Shown here piece after piece: positions 18,461 through 28,076 of a DNA stretch of 64,000 nucleotides (position 1 is its first letter; each line of letters opens with the position of its first letter). The notes under the pieces were generated by a model. That model saw only the letters and a list, made by a program, of their open reading frames with translations, was not told where the DNA came from and did no database searches. The stretch is from JAHFPN01 sp963765745 (GTDB lineage Bacteria > Pseudomonadota > Alphaproteobacteria > Rhizobiales > Xanthobacteraceae), in the NCBI GenBank assembly GCA_963765745.1, contig CAVXXM010000005.1:62001-126000 (forward strand), in the 5' to 3' direction. Both the position numbers and the translations under genes were made by a program.

Positions 18461-19942
18461 TCAACAACCTTCGGGCGCGATGAACACGTAGGCATAGCTC
18501 TGCCGGGCGTCCGACCAGGTGTGGCGATAGGGCAGCGACAGCGTCATGGGCGCCGAGCGCTTCGGAAATTCCTGGAAATCGTGCGCGAACAACTGCGCCA
18601 GTTGCACCTCGCTGTAGGCGACCAGCACCGCGCCTTCGCGGCGGATGCGATCGCGGTCGACCCATTGCGCGCCGTAGCGATAATCTTCGGTAGAGACCCC
18701 GATCACCCGGCGCCCGGGCCCGCCGAAATAGAGTGCGACGCCGAATGCCGCGTCCTTGAAGCCCATGATATAGGCCGGCCCGCATCTGAAACTGCGGTCC
18801 CATTGCTGACCGATTAGCGCAGCCGCGGCTGGAGCCGGTTCGCGTAGCTGCGGCCGGAGATCGACGAACGCATAGACGAAAGTGCCGGGCACGGCCACGG
18901 CCCAAATCGCAAGCATGATGCGGGTGAGGTCAGGCAGCCCGCTAGCCTCGATGCGTATCACGCCGAGGCAGAGCACGGCGGATATCGCCAAGAACGCATA
19001 GGAGTAGCGTTGGCTGTAGTTGAGGCCGATCGAGATCAGCGCCAGGACGATGATCGCGAATGCGGCGCCAGCAATCAGAAGAAATCGGACATGGGCATTT
19101 GCTTGGCGGTTGATTCCGATCAGTCCGCGCGGGTAGAGCCAGATCGCTGCGATGCCGACGGGCAGCAACACCAGCAAGATGGGATGAAGGAAATTGTACA
19201 GCGCCTGAAAGCGGGGTTGCTGGTGCAGAAAGAAAGTAGTGGCGAACCCGACCGACCCCGAATTCTGAGTCGCTGCGATCAGGTAGGGCAGCAAGAAGAT
19301 GACGGCCAATAGACCCGCGAGATATAGCCGGATGTTGCCGAATACACGCCGGTAGTGGGGAACGGTCACTGCGGCTACCAGGAGGGCGACCATCAGGATT
19401 GCGACAAAATATTTGGTGAGAAATGAGAGGGCGAGCAGCGCCGCGAACAGAATCCAGTCACGCCAGCGGTTGTCCTGGGCAGCGCGCATGGCGTGGTAGA
19501 TGAGGCCGGCCCATAGCGGCGCCTGCAATTGATCGGCGTTGAGGGCGATCGTGGGAAGCGAGCCCGAGAGATATGCGCTTCCGCCGACAAGGATGACGAC
19601 AGGGGCTACGGCGTTACTGCCGATAAAGTCGCGCGCAATTCTGGCGACATAAAACAGCGCGAGCAGGTTGCAGAGTTGCGCGGCAGCCATAAAGAACCAC
19701 GCATCGCGCACCCAGAAGAGCGCTGTGCCACCGATGACCCAGGTCTGCAGCGGCGGATGTTTCCAGGTCGTGAGCGGAAAATTGAGCCCCCAGCTGGCGA
19801 GTTCACGGATATCAATGTAGGGCGTCGGAAACGCAGCTGCGCAGAGAAGAATCGGGTAGAGGAACGCAATCGCCAGAAGTGCGATGACTGCGGGTCGGCG
19901 CAGGTCTTCCACCGAGAACAAGTCGACCCTCTTGCCGTGCAT
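18461..19942 (-). CDS. Membrane glycosyltransferase-like protein (GT39/ArnT superfamily)
   Basis: This polytopic protein of about 493 residues (start at 19942, MHGKRVDLFSVEDL; an upstream start at 19987 adds 15 residues) has around 10-12 transmembrane helices. The first periplasmic loop reads AFPTPYIDIRELASWGLNFPLTTWKHPPLQTW; the D-x-R-E acidic loop and following HPP are typical of GT-C enzymes that use polyprenyl-phosphate sugars (GT39 PMT_2/ArnT). A C-terminal periplasmic domain (about residues 385-493) follows. Its role would be modification of an envelope glycan or lipid at the outer face of the inner membrane; donor and acceptor are unknown. It lies about 90 bases downstream of ahcY and may be read through from it. 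Confidence 0.7.
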   Translation of the reverse strand: MHGKRVDLFSVEDLRRPAVIALLAIAFLYPILLCAAAFPTPYIDIRELASWGLNFPLTTWKHPPLQTWVIGGTALFWVRDAWFFMAAAQLCNLLALFYVARIARDFIGSNAVAPVVILVGGSAYLSGSLPTIALNADQLQAPLWAGLIYHAMRAAQDNRWRDWILFAALLALSFLTKYFVAILMVALLVAAVTVPHYRRVFGNIRLYLAGLLAVIFLLPYLIAATQNSGSVGFATTFFLHQQPRFQALYNFLHPILLVLLPVGIAAIWLYPRGLIGINRQANAHVRFLLIAGAAFAIIVLALISIGLNYSQRYSYAFLAISAVLCLGVIRIEASGLPDLTRIMLAIWAVAVPGTFVYAFVDLRPQLREPAPAAAALIGQQWDRSFRCGPAYIMGFKDAAFGVALYFGGPGRRVIGVSTEDYRYGAQWVDRDRIRREGAVLVAYSEVQLAQLFAHDFQEFPKRSAPMTLSLPYRHTWSDARQSYAYVFIAPEGC

Positions 19943-20029
19943 CTGATTGGCGAACTCGCGATGACCGGGCGCGCCCCGATCATACACGTCCTTCGGTCGA
20001 CTGTGGGACCGCCTTGCGCTAGGCTGTTA

Positions 20030-21436
20030 TCAATACCGGTAATGATCCGACTTGTAGGGGCCCTGCTGCGGCACGCCGATATATTCCGCCTGATCGGGAC
20101 GCAGCTGCGTGAGCTTCACGCCGATCTTGGCCAGATGCAGGCGGGCCACCTTCTCGTCGAGGGCCTTGGGCAGCGTATAGACTTTCTTCTCGTACTTGCC
20201 CTGGTTGTTCCACAGCTCGATCTGCGCCAGCGTCTGGTTGGTGAAGGAGGACGACATCACGAAGCTCGGATGGCCCATGGCGTTGCCCAAGTTCACCAGC
20301 CGGCCTTCGGAGAGCAGAATGATGCGATGGCCGTCGGGGAACTCGATCTCATCGACCTGCGGCTTGATATTGACCCACTTGAGATTCTTCAGGCCGGCGA
20401 CCTGAATCTCGTTGTCGAAGTGGCCGATGTTGCAGACGATGGCGCGATCCTTCATCCCGCGCATGTGTTCGGTGGTGATGACGTCCTTGTTGCCGGTCGC
20501 GGTGACGAAGATGTCGGCGCGCTTGACCGCATCTTCCATGGTGGTGACTTCGTAGCCTTCCATCGCCGCCTGCAGCGCGCAGATCGGGTCGATCTCGGCG
20601 ACCAGCACGCGGCAGCCGGCCTGACGCAAGCTTGCGGCCGAGCCCTTGCCGACGTCGCCGAAGCCCGCGACGAAGGCCACCTTGCCGGCCATCATCACGT
20701 CGGTGCCGCGGCGGATGCCGTCGACCAGCGACTCGCGGCAGCCATAGAGATTGTCGAATTTCGACTTGGTGACGCTGTCGTTGACGTTGATCGCCGGGAA
20801 GAGGAGCTTGCCTTCCTTCTGCATGATGTAGAGCCGGTGCACGCCGGTGGTGGTCTCCTCGGAGACGCCCTTGATCGACTTCGCGATCTCGCCGAACCAG
20901 CCCTTGGGCTTCTCCTTCAGCATCCGCTTCAAGAGCGCGTACATGATCTCTTCTTCCTCGACGCTCGGCTTGTCGAGGAACGCGGTGTCGCCCTGCTCGG
21001 CGCGCAGGCCGAGATGGACGAACATGGTGGCGTCGCCGCCGTCATCGAGGATCATGTTCGGCACGCCGCCGCCGTGCCATTCGAACAGCTTGGCGGTGTA
21101 ATCCCAATAGTCCTTCAGGCTCTCGCCCTTGATGGCGAATACCGGCGTGCCGCCGGCCGCGACCGCGGCGGCGGCGTGGTCCTGCGTCGAATAGATGTTG
21201 CACGACACCCAGCGCACATCGGCGCCCAGCGCCTTCAAGGTATCGATCAGCACCGCGGTCTGGATCGTCATGTGCAGCGAGCCGGCGATGCGCGCGCCCT
21301 TCAAGGGCTGCTGCTTGCCGTATTCCTCGCGCGTGGCCATCAGGCCCGGCATCTCGGTCTCGGCGATGGCGATTTCCTTGCGGCCGAACTCGGCGAGGCC
21401 GATGTCCTTGACGACGTAGTCCTTGGCGGCGGGCAT
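20030..21436 (-). CDS. ahcY: S-adenosylhomocysteinase
   Basis: AhcY hydrolyses S-adenosylhomocysteine to adenosine and homocysteine in the activated-methyl cycle. From the start at 21436 (MPAAKDYVVKDIGLAEFGRKE) it has 468 residues; an upstream ATG at 21451 adds five. Hallmarks are GSLHMTIQTAVLIDTLKALGADVRW, the long DDGGD insertion region typical of proteobacterial forms, the NAD-binding signature VAFVAGFGDVGKGSAASLR and the C-terminal GPYKSDHYRY. It is downstream of the PTS genes npr and EIIA-Man, the usual order in Hyphomicrobiales. A strong inverted repeat 62-85 bases upstream of the start is a likely operator. No SAH riboswitch was recognised in the leader. Confidence 0.97.
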   Translation of the reverse strand: MPAAKDYVVKDIGLAEFGRKEIAIAETEMPGLMATREEYGKQQPLKGARIAGSLHMTIQTAVLIDTLKALGADVRWVSCNIYSTQDHAAAAVAAGGTPVFAIKGESLKDYWDYTAKLFEWHGGGVPNMILDDGGDATMFVHLGLRAEQGDTAFLDKPSVEEEEIMYALLKRMLKEKPKGWFGEIAKSIKGVSEETTTGVHRLYIMQKEGKLLFPAINVNDSVTKSKFDNLYGCRESLVDGIRRGTDVMMAGKVAFVAGFGDVGKGSAASLRQAGCRVLVAEIDPICALQAAMEGYEVTTMEDAVKRADIFVTATGNKDVITTEHMRGMKDRAIVCNIGHFDNEIQVAGLKNLKWVNIKPQVDEIEFPDGHRIILLSEGRLVNLGNAMGHPSFVMSSSFTNQTLAQIELWNNQGKYEKKVYTLPKALDEKVARLHLAKIGVKLTQLRPDQAEYIGVPQQGPYKSDHYRY

Positions 21437-21497
21437 GGCTCGGTACTCCAATTATGATCGGTGCGCGGCGTTAGACGGGGTAAGGCTTCGCACGGCG

Positions 21498-21521
21498 ATA
21501 AGGATATAAAGATATCCTTAT
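21498..21521 (-). promoter_or_regulatory. Perfect palindromic operator candidate upstream of ahcY
   Basis: Two perfect ten-base arms, ATAAGGATAT (21498-21507) and ATATCCTTAT (21512-21521), flank AAAG. This AT-rich palindrome is conspicuous in a high-GC region and lies in the 117-base gap between the npr stop and the ahcY start. Its size and position fit a dimeric winged-helix repressor site. ArsR-family regulators such as SahR that sense S-adenosylhomocysteine and control ahcY are known in Proteobacteria; linking this site to one is inference. Confidence 0.6.
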
Positions 21522-21553
21522 ATCAATCCGGGCTGGCGGTCAACCGCGGCCGG

Positions 21554-21883
21554 TCAATCTTCCTCGCCGAATTTCCCGCCGATGAGCGCCGCCACCGCGT
21601 CGAGGGCGGCCTCGGCCTCCGGCCCCTTGGCCGTGACGCGGATCGAGGTGCCGGGGGCGGCGGCGAGCATGAGGATGCCCATGATCGAAGTGCCGCCCAC
21701 AGTCTCGCCGCAGCGGGTCACCGTCACCTCGGCGCGGAATTGCTCGACGGTCTGCACGAATTTGGCGGCGGCGCGGGCGTGCAGTCCGCGCTTGTTGACG
21801 ATGTCGAGTTCGCGCGCGAGCACGCCTTCGGCAAGCTCCGGGTCCGGCGGGCAGTCGGCGTCCGGTCCGGGCTTCGTGGTCAT
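21554..21883 (-). CDS. HPr-family phosphocarrier of the nitrogen-type PTS (NPr)
   Basis: This 109-residue HPr-like protein has a 20-residue Asp/Pro-rich N-terminal extension. The phosphorylated histidine is H35 in NKRGLHARAAAKF, and the regulatory serine is S66 in GGTSIMGILML, the site an HPr kinase would modify. It overlaps the EIIA gene by four bases and precedes ahcY. In rhizobia this protein is part of a PTS phosphorelay without sugar transport that regulates metabolism and, through EIIA and HprK, ChvG/ChvI-linked processes (established for relatives, inferred here). Confidence 0.93.
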   Translation of the reverse strand: MTTKPGPDADCPPDPELAEGVLARELDIVNKRGLHARAAAKFVQTVEQFRAEVTVTRCGETVGGTSIMGILMLAAAPGTSIRVTAKGPEAEAALDAVAALIGGKFGEED

Positions 21884-22281
21884 TTTCCGTCCAGTACCTG
21901 GCTCGCGATATTGATGTATTTGCGCCCGGCTTCCTGGGCCATGGCCGCGGCCTGCGCCAGCGTCGTGTCCTCGCGCACCTTGGCGAGTTTCACCAGCATC
22001 GGCAGGTTGACGCCGGCGATCACTTCGATGTTGGGCGCATGCATCACGGAGATCGCAAGGTTCGAGGGCGTGCCGCCGAACATGTCGGTGAGGATCGCAA
22101 CGCCCTTGCCGGAATCGACGCGGCCGACCGCGTCGAGGATGTCCTGGCGGCGGCGCTCGATGTCGTCGGCGGGGTCGATGGCGATCGCCTCGATCTGACG
22201 CTGCGGGCCCATGATGTGTTCGAGCGCCGCGCGAAACTCGGCGGCGAGGCGGCCATGGGTGACGAGGACGAGACCGATCAT
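21880..22281 (-). CDS. PTS mannose-type EIIA regulatory protein (ManX-like)
   Basis: This 133-residue EIIA-Man domain protein has the phospho-accepting H9 in MIGLVLVTHGRLAAEF and the conserved VAILTDMFGGTPSNLAISVM and IEVIAGVNLPMLVKLAKVR motifs. No EIIB, EIIC or EIID is encoded nearby, so it acts as an orphan regulatory phosphoacceptor. It overlaps npr by four bases and follows hprK after 105 bases. Confidence 0.93.
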   Translation of the reverse strand: MIGLVLVTHGRLAAEFRAALEHIMGPQRQIEAIAIDPADDIERRRQDILDAVGRVDSGKGVAILTDMFGGTPSNLAISVMHAPNIEVIAGVNLPMLVKLAKVREDTTLAQAAAMAQEAGRKYINIASQVLDGK

Positions 22282-22386
22282 TTCAATTCCGCTGGCGGGG
22301 AAGGGGCCGTGGGCCCCCGGGGCCGAAACGGCGCGGCATATTCCTTAGGTGCACCTGCGAAGGCAAGCGGGAAGCGACAGACTGTC

Positions 22387-22842
22387 TCACGCGTGAACGG
22401 AGGTGGAAATACAAGCTAGAACAATGGTTAAGGGGTCATCCTCGGACGCGATGGGAAGCCGGGGCAGGCCGATTTCCATCACCTCGGTCTTGAGCGCTCC
22501 GGTCGGTGGCAAGCGTGCAGCGTCCGAGGCTGCAAGATCGACGACGAGTCCCACGGCAGCCCTCGACTCGTATTCCATTTGCCGGATGCCTAGGCCGCGC
22601 ACTTCGATCAGTCCGCGGATCGTGTCCGGGGCAGAAGCGATCAGGCGGCCGTGTGCCGCTATCAGCGCGACGCGGTCGTCGGCCACGAGACGGGCGAAAG
22701 GAATCCTTCCGGCGCGGGCGGCGTCGATCAGCGCGAGCGCAAGTTGCGATTTGCCCGATCCGGCCGGGCCGCGGATCAACACCGCGCGTGCGCCAACCAG
22801 CACGCAGCTGGCATGCACGGTCTCGCCGGGAGTATCAGGCAT
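22387..22842 (-). CDS. hprK: Short HPr kinase/phosphorylase (C-terminal catalytic domain only)
   Basis: This 151-residue protein corresponds only to the catalytic half of Firmicute HprK (about 310 residues). It has Walker A GPAGSGKS (residues 25-32), the ADDR motif after it, and GLIEVRGLGIRQ, the HprK family signature. The absence of the N-terminal domain is normal for alphaproteobacterial HprK. It should phosphorylate the serine of NPr encoded downstream. Four bases separate it from chvG, so it belongs to the chvI-chvG-hprK transcript. Confidence 0.9.
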   Translation of the reverse strand: MPDTPGETVHASCVLVGARAVLIRGPAGSGKSQLALALIDAARAGRIPFARLVADDRVALIAAHGRLIASAPDTIRGLIEVRGLGIRQMEYESRAAVGLVVDLAASDAARLPPTGALKTEVMEIGLPRLPIASEDDPLTIVLACISTSVHA

Positions 22843-22845
22843 GGA

Positions 22846-24615
22846 TCACGTGGCGGGCAGGCGTACGACGAAGCGTGCGCCGGCGACCTTCGGCTCGCCG
22901 CCCGGCACGGGCGGGGTCATACGGTTCTCGGCCCAGATGCGGCCGCCGTGGGCTTCGACGATCTGCCGCGAGATCGAAAGTCCGAGCCCGGAATTCTGGC
23001 CAAAGCCCTCGCCGGGCCGGTCGGTGTAGAAGCGCTCGAAGACGCGCGACAGCGCATCGGGCCGAATGCCGGGGCCGTCGTCGTCGACCACGATCTCGAC
23101 CTCGCCCTTGAGCCGCCGGCAGACCACGCGCACGGCGCCGCCTGGCGGCGAGAACGAGCGCGCATTGTGGAGAAGGTTATCGACGACCTGAGAGAGGCGC
23201 GAGTCGTGGCCCGGCACGACGTAGCTTGCGGGCGCGCCCGGGGCCCGCTCGAAGGCGAGCGTGATCGAGACCTTGTCGTCGCGCGGCACGTCGTTGGCGA
23301 GCGTGACCACGGTGGTGAGCAGGTTGCGCAGGTCGACCGGCGCCGCCTCCTGGCGCTGCAGGTCGGCGTCGAGCCGGCTGGCGTCGGAGATGTCGCTGAT
23401 CAGCCGGTCGAGCCGTTTCACGTCGTGCTGGATCACCGCGAGCAGGCGGCTACGCGCATCCTCGCTCTTGGTGAGCGGGAACGTCTCGACCGCGGAACGC
23501 AGTGAAGTCAAAGGGTTCTTCAGCTCGTGGGCCACGTCGGCGGCGAAGCTCTCGATCGCCTCGATACGGGCATAGAGCGTATTGGTCATTTCGCGCAGCG
23601 ACCCGGAAAGATGCCCGACCTCGTCGGAGCGCTTGCTGAAGTCCGGAATTTCCACCCGCGAGCGGATGCGGCGGCGCACCACATCGGCGGCGCCGGCGAG
23701 ACGCCGCAATGGCCCGCCGATGCTGCGCGCGAGCAGGATCGACAGGACCACCATGACACCGGCGGCGATCAGGAACACGCGCACAATGACCCAGCGTTCG
23801 GTTTCGACCGCGGATTCGATCTCGCCGCCCTGGGTCGAGAGCAGGAGCACGCCGGACAGGGCGCGGAAACGCTGCACCGGCACGGCGACCGAGATGATGA
23901 CATCGCCGCGCTCGTTCTGGCGCACGGCGCTCGCGCTCTGGCCGGACATGGCGGTTACGACTTCGGAGTAGCCGCGCCCGTTCTCGGGACCAAGCTCGCG
24001 GTAGACCGGCAGATTCCCGCGATCGACGCGTTTCATGATCCGGTCGTACTGGCGGCGGAAGAAGCCCGGCACCGGTACGTCCGGCGGCGGCAGGTCGAAG
24101 CGAAGGATTTCGCCGCGGATATAGAGCGTGCGCGAGTCGAGCAGAAGCGTCCCGTCGCGGTCGTAAATGCGCGCGCGCGTATTGGTCGGCGTCACCAACA
24201 GCCGCAGCAGCGGCGCGATGCGCTCGGGATTGAGCGGGAACTCGAGCGGCGAGAATACCTCTTCGCCGGGGCCATAGGTCTCTCCGGCGTGGAGCTGAAG
24301 CAGCCGTTCCGGATCGATGGTGACGGTGTTGGCGTCGGCGGTGGCGGAAGTGGCGACGGCGCCGGCGATGATCTCGCTCTGAATGAGCAAACTCTGGACG
24401 CGCGCGTCGATCAGGCCGGCGCGGTACTCGGAAAGGTAAAGAATGCCGGAGACCAGCGCGACCAGGCCCGCGAGATTGAGCAGGACGATGCGCCGCGTGA
24501 TGCTGGAGAAGCCGAGATTGGAGAGCTTGCGGCCGAGCCCGCGCAATGCGTCGAGCGAGCGCCGCAGACGGCCGGGCGCACGCACGAGTGGGGGTTTTTC
24601 GACATCCGCCTTCAT
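22846..24615 (-). CDS. chvG: Sensor histidine kinase ChvG (ExoS)
   Basis: This 589-residue membrane kinase has a short basic cytoplasmic N-terminus, TM1 (about 45-62), a large periplasmic sensor domain (about 63-280), TM2 (about 283-302), a HAMP linker, a HisKA domain with the phospho-accepting His in FAADVAHELKNPLTSL (about residue 360), and a HATPase domain with VVDNLLHNARSF, DDDGPGI and GQNSGLGLSI. ChvG responds to acidity and envelope state in Agrobacterium, Sinorhizobium and Brucella (BvrS) and phosphorylates ChvI, encoded 38 bases upstream. The start codon at 24615 follows a plausible GGCG-rich leader. Confidence 0.95.
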   Translation of the reverse strand: MKADVEKPPLVRAPGRLRRSLDALRGLGRKLSNLGFSSITRRIVLLNLAGLVALVSGILYLSEYRAGLIDARVQSLLIQSEIIAGAVATSATADANTVTIDPERLLQLHAGETYGPGEEVFSPLEFPLNPERIAPLLRLLVTPTNTRARIYDRDGTLLLDSRTLYIRGEILRFDLPPPDVPVPGFFRRQYDRIMKRVDRGNLPVYRELGPENGRGYSEVVTAMSGQSASAVRQNERGDVIISVAVPVQRFRALSGVLLLSTQGGEIESAVETERWVIVRVFLIAAGVMVVLSILLARSIGGPLRRLAGAADVVRRRIRSRVEIPDFSKRSDEVGHLSGSLREMTNTLYARIEAIESFAADVAHELKNPLTSLRSAVETFPLTKSEDARSRLLAVIQHDVKRLDRLISDISDASRLDADLQRQEAAPVDLRNLLTTVVTLANDVPRDDKVSITLAFERAPGAPASYVVPGHDSRLSQVVDNLLHNARSFSPPGGAVRVVCRRLKGEVEIVVDDDGPGIRPDALSRVFERFYTDRPGEGFGQNSGLGLSISRQIVEAHGGRIWAENRMTPPVPGGEPKVAGARFVVRLPAT

Positions 24616-24653
24616 GGACCGGCGGCCGGCGGGGCAGGCATGCCTGCCGCGGC

Positions 24654-25355
24654 TCAGGCCTCCTTGAACCGATAACCGACGCCGTAAAGCGTCTCGATCA
24701 TTTCGAAGTCGTCATCGACGATCTTGAATTTCTTGCGCAGCCGCTTGATATGGCTGTCGATGGTGCGGTCGTCGACATAGACTTGGTCGTCATAGGCCGC
24801 GTCCATCAGCGCATTGCGGCTCTTGACCACTCCGGGCCGCACCGCCAGCGCCTGCAGGATCAGGAACTCGGTGACGGTCAGCGTCACCGGATCGCCCTTC
24901 CAGGTGCAGGTGTGACGTTCCGGGTCCATGCGTAATTGGCCGCGCTCGAGCGCCTTGGCGTCGAGTTGTTCCTTGGTCGCCTGGGGGTCCTTCGGCGTGA
25001 AACGTCGCAACACCGCCTTGACGCGCTCGACCAGAAGCCGCTGAGAAAACGGCTTGCGGATGAAATCGTCGGCGCCCATCTTGAGTCCGAACAATTCGTC
25101 GATCTCCTCGTCCTTGGACGTGAGGAAGATCACAGGCATATCCGCCTTTTGGCGCACGCGGCGAAGCAGCTCCATGCCGTCCATGCGCGGCATCTTGATA
25201 TCGAGAATGGCGAGATCGGGTGCGTTGGTCTTGAATCCTTCGAGCGCCGAGGCGCCGTCGGTATAGGCGAGGATGCGGTAGCCTTCGGCCTCGAGCGCGA
25301 TCGAGACGGAAGTCAAAATGTTGCGGTCGTCGTCGACGAGGGCAATGGTGGGCAT
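24654..25355 (-). CDS. chvI: Response regulator ChvI (OmpR family)
   Basis: The 233-residue regulator has a receiver domain (acidic pocket VDDDR, phospho-acceptor D52 in LAILDIKMPRMDG, switch T/K in FLTSKDEEI) and a C-terminal winged-helix DNA-binding domain (TLTVTEFLILQALAVRPGVVKSRNALMD and DRTIDSHIKRLRKKF). It is first in the chvI-chvG-hprK-EIIA-npr-ahcY array. ChvI controls exopolysaccharide, motility and acid-response genes in relatives. An ATG at 25355 follows AAGGAGCG. The divergent HugZ-like gene starts 186 bases away. Confidence 0.96.
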   Translation of the reverse strand: MPTIALVDDDRNILTSVSIALEAEGYRILAYTDGASALEGFKTNAPDLAILDIKMPRMDGMELLRRVRQKADMPVIFLTSKDEEIDELFGLKMGADDFIRKPFSQRLLVERVKAVLRRFTPKDPQATKEQLDAKALERGQLRMDPERHTCTWKGDPVTLTVTEFLILQALAVRPGVVKSRNALMDAAYDDQVYVDDRTIDSHIKRLRKKFKIVDDDFEMIETLYGVGYRFKEA

Positions 25356-25541
25356 GAACGCTCCTTGCCGGAACCGATCCGGTGTTCCCCTGCGGTAAAT
25401 CCCCCAGGAAGGGCCGAAATGTGACGGCCCGCCGCCCCCAAGCCCGCAATCTAGCGTCTTTGCTCAACTTTCGCCACGAAAAGCGCACTTGTCTTGACCG
25501 GCGCCCATGTGGCGTGGCCCGTTGCCGCGTAAGGGAACCCG

Positions 25542-26261
25542 ATGGGTGCGGCTGAAATCTTCGATCCGGTGCGGGCCGCGAAGCGGCTGGTGCGCGAAGC
25601 GCGCATGGGTGCACTCGCGAGCCTGACAGCCGATGGCGCGCCGTATGCGTCGCTGGTGACGGTTGCGACGGCTGCGGACAATGCGCCCTTGCTGCTGTTG
25701 TCACGGCTGGCGCGGCACACGGAGAACATTTTACGCGACCCGCGCGTTTCGCTTCTGATCGATGAGCGCCGCGGCGCCGATCCGCTCAGCGGTGCGCGCG
25801 TCAGTGTCACGGGCCGCGTCGCACCCACGAACGAAGCAAGCGCGGCGCGGCGGTTTCTCGCGCGGCACCCCTCGGCATCCGGTTACGCGAGTTTCGCCGA
25901 CTTCGGATTCTGGCGGGTTGAGGTGGAGAGCGCCCATCTCGTCGCCGGGTTCGGGCGCATCGTCGAGCTCAAGCGCGATCAGATTCTCACCGCGACCGAG
26001 GACGCGGCCGACTTGTTGGCCGCCGAGGAGAGCGCGGTCGCGCATCTGAACGAGGACCATCGCGAGGCGATCGGGCTCTATGCGACGCGCTTGCTCGGAG
26101 CCGAAACGGGAACCTGGAAGATTATCGGGATCGACCCGGAGGGTTGCGATCTGATGGCCGGCGAAGCCGTCCGCCGGCTCGATTTTCCGCAGCGCGTCAA
26201 TTCTGCCGCGGATTTGCGCAAGACGCTCGTTGCGCTCGCGGACAAGGCAAAGCGCGCCTGA
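25542..26261 (+). CDS. HugZ-like FMN-binding split-barrel protein (pyridoxamine oxidase-like, DUF2470)
   Basis: This 239-residue cytoplasmic protein has an N-terminal FMN-binding split barrel (PVRAAKRLVREARMGALASLTADGAPYASLVTVA, then LLLLSRLARHTENILRDPRVSLLID) and a C-terminal DUF2470 domain (SAVAHLNEDHREAIGLYA... WKIIGIDPEGCDLMAG). The pair of domains is that of HugZ/HutZ haem-utilisation proteins, but most alphaproteobacterial members are uncharacterised. No haem transporter is nearby. It lies between chvI (divergent) and pckA (same strand, 136 bases downstream). Confidence 0.82.
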   Translation: MGAAEIFDPVRAAKRLVREARMGALASLTADGAPYASLVTVATAADNAPLLLLSRLARHTENILRDPRVSLLIDERRGADPLSGARVSVTGRVAPTNEASAARRFLARHPSASGYASFADFGFWRVEVESAHLVAGFGRIVELKRDQILTATEDAADLLAAEESAVAHLNEDHREAIGLYATRLLGAETGTWKIIGIDPEGCDLMAGEAVRRLDFPQRVNSAADLRKTLVALADKAKRA

Positions 26262-26397
26262 ATCAAGGTTAAGACACAGGTGGGCAAAGGCCGGGGCGGC
26301 CGATCCGAAAAAATGGTACTATTCTTCTTTCCAAGGGCAGGGGCGACGCTCTAGAAGAGCCCCCAATTCCGGCGGCCGCACGTCCGGGGAGGCAGTA

Positions 26398-28011
<1,614 letters not shown>

Positions 28012-28035
28012 GCCGCCGTGCGCTCGGCGTGAATA

Positions 28036-28066
28036 CGGGCGGCCCGGGGGCCGCTCGTTTCGTTTA
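28036..28066 (+). terminator. Rho-independent-like terminator after pckA
   Basis: GCGGCC pairs with GGCCGC around CGGG (about 28039-28054), followed by TCGTTTCGTTT. The stem is all G-C; the T-tract is interrupted, so termination may be partial. Confidence 0.55.
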
Positions 28067-28076
28067 GGATCAAAGC

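Noticed and set aside
19529..21457. 642-codon plus-strand frame opposite ahcY
   Set aside because: The reverse strand encodes a clear AhcY with all motifs; the long opposite frame is a codon-bias artefact.
21437..21553. SAH or SAM riboswitch upstream of ahcY
   Set aside because: No conserved pseudoknot core or characteristic consensus was recognised; the notable structure is a DNA-type palindrome.
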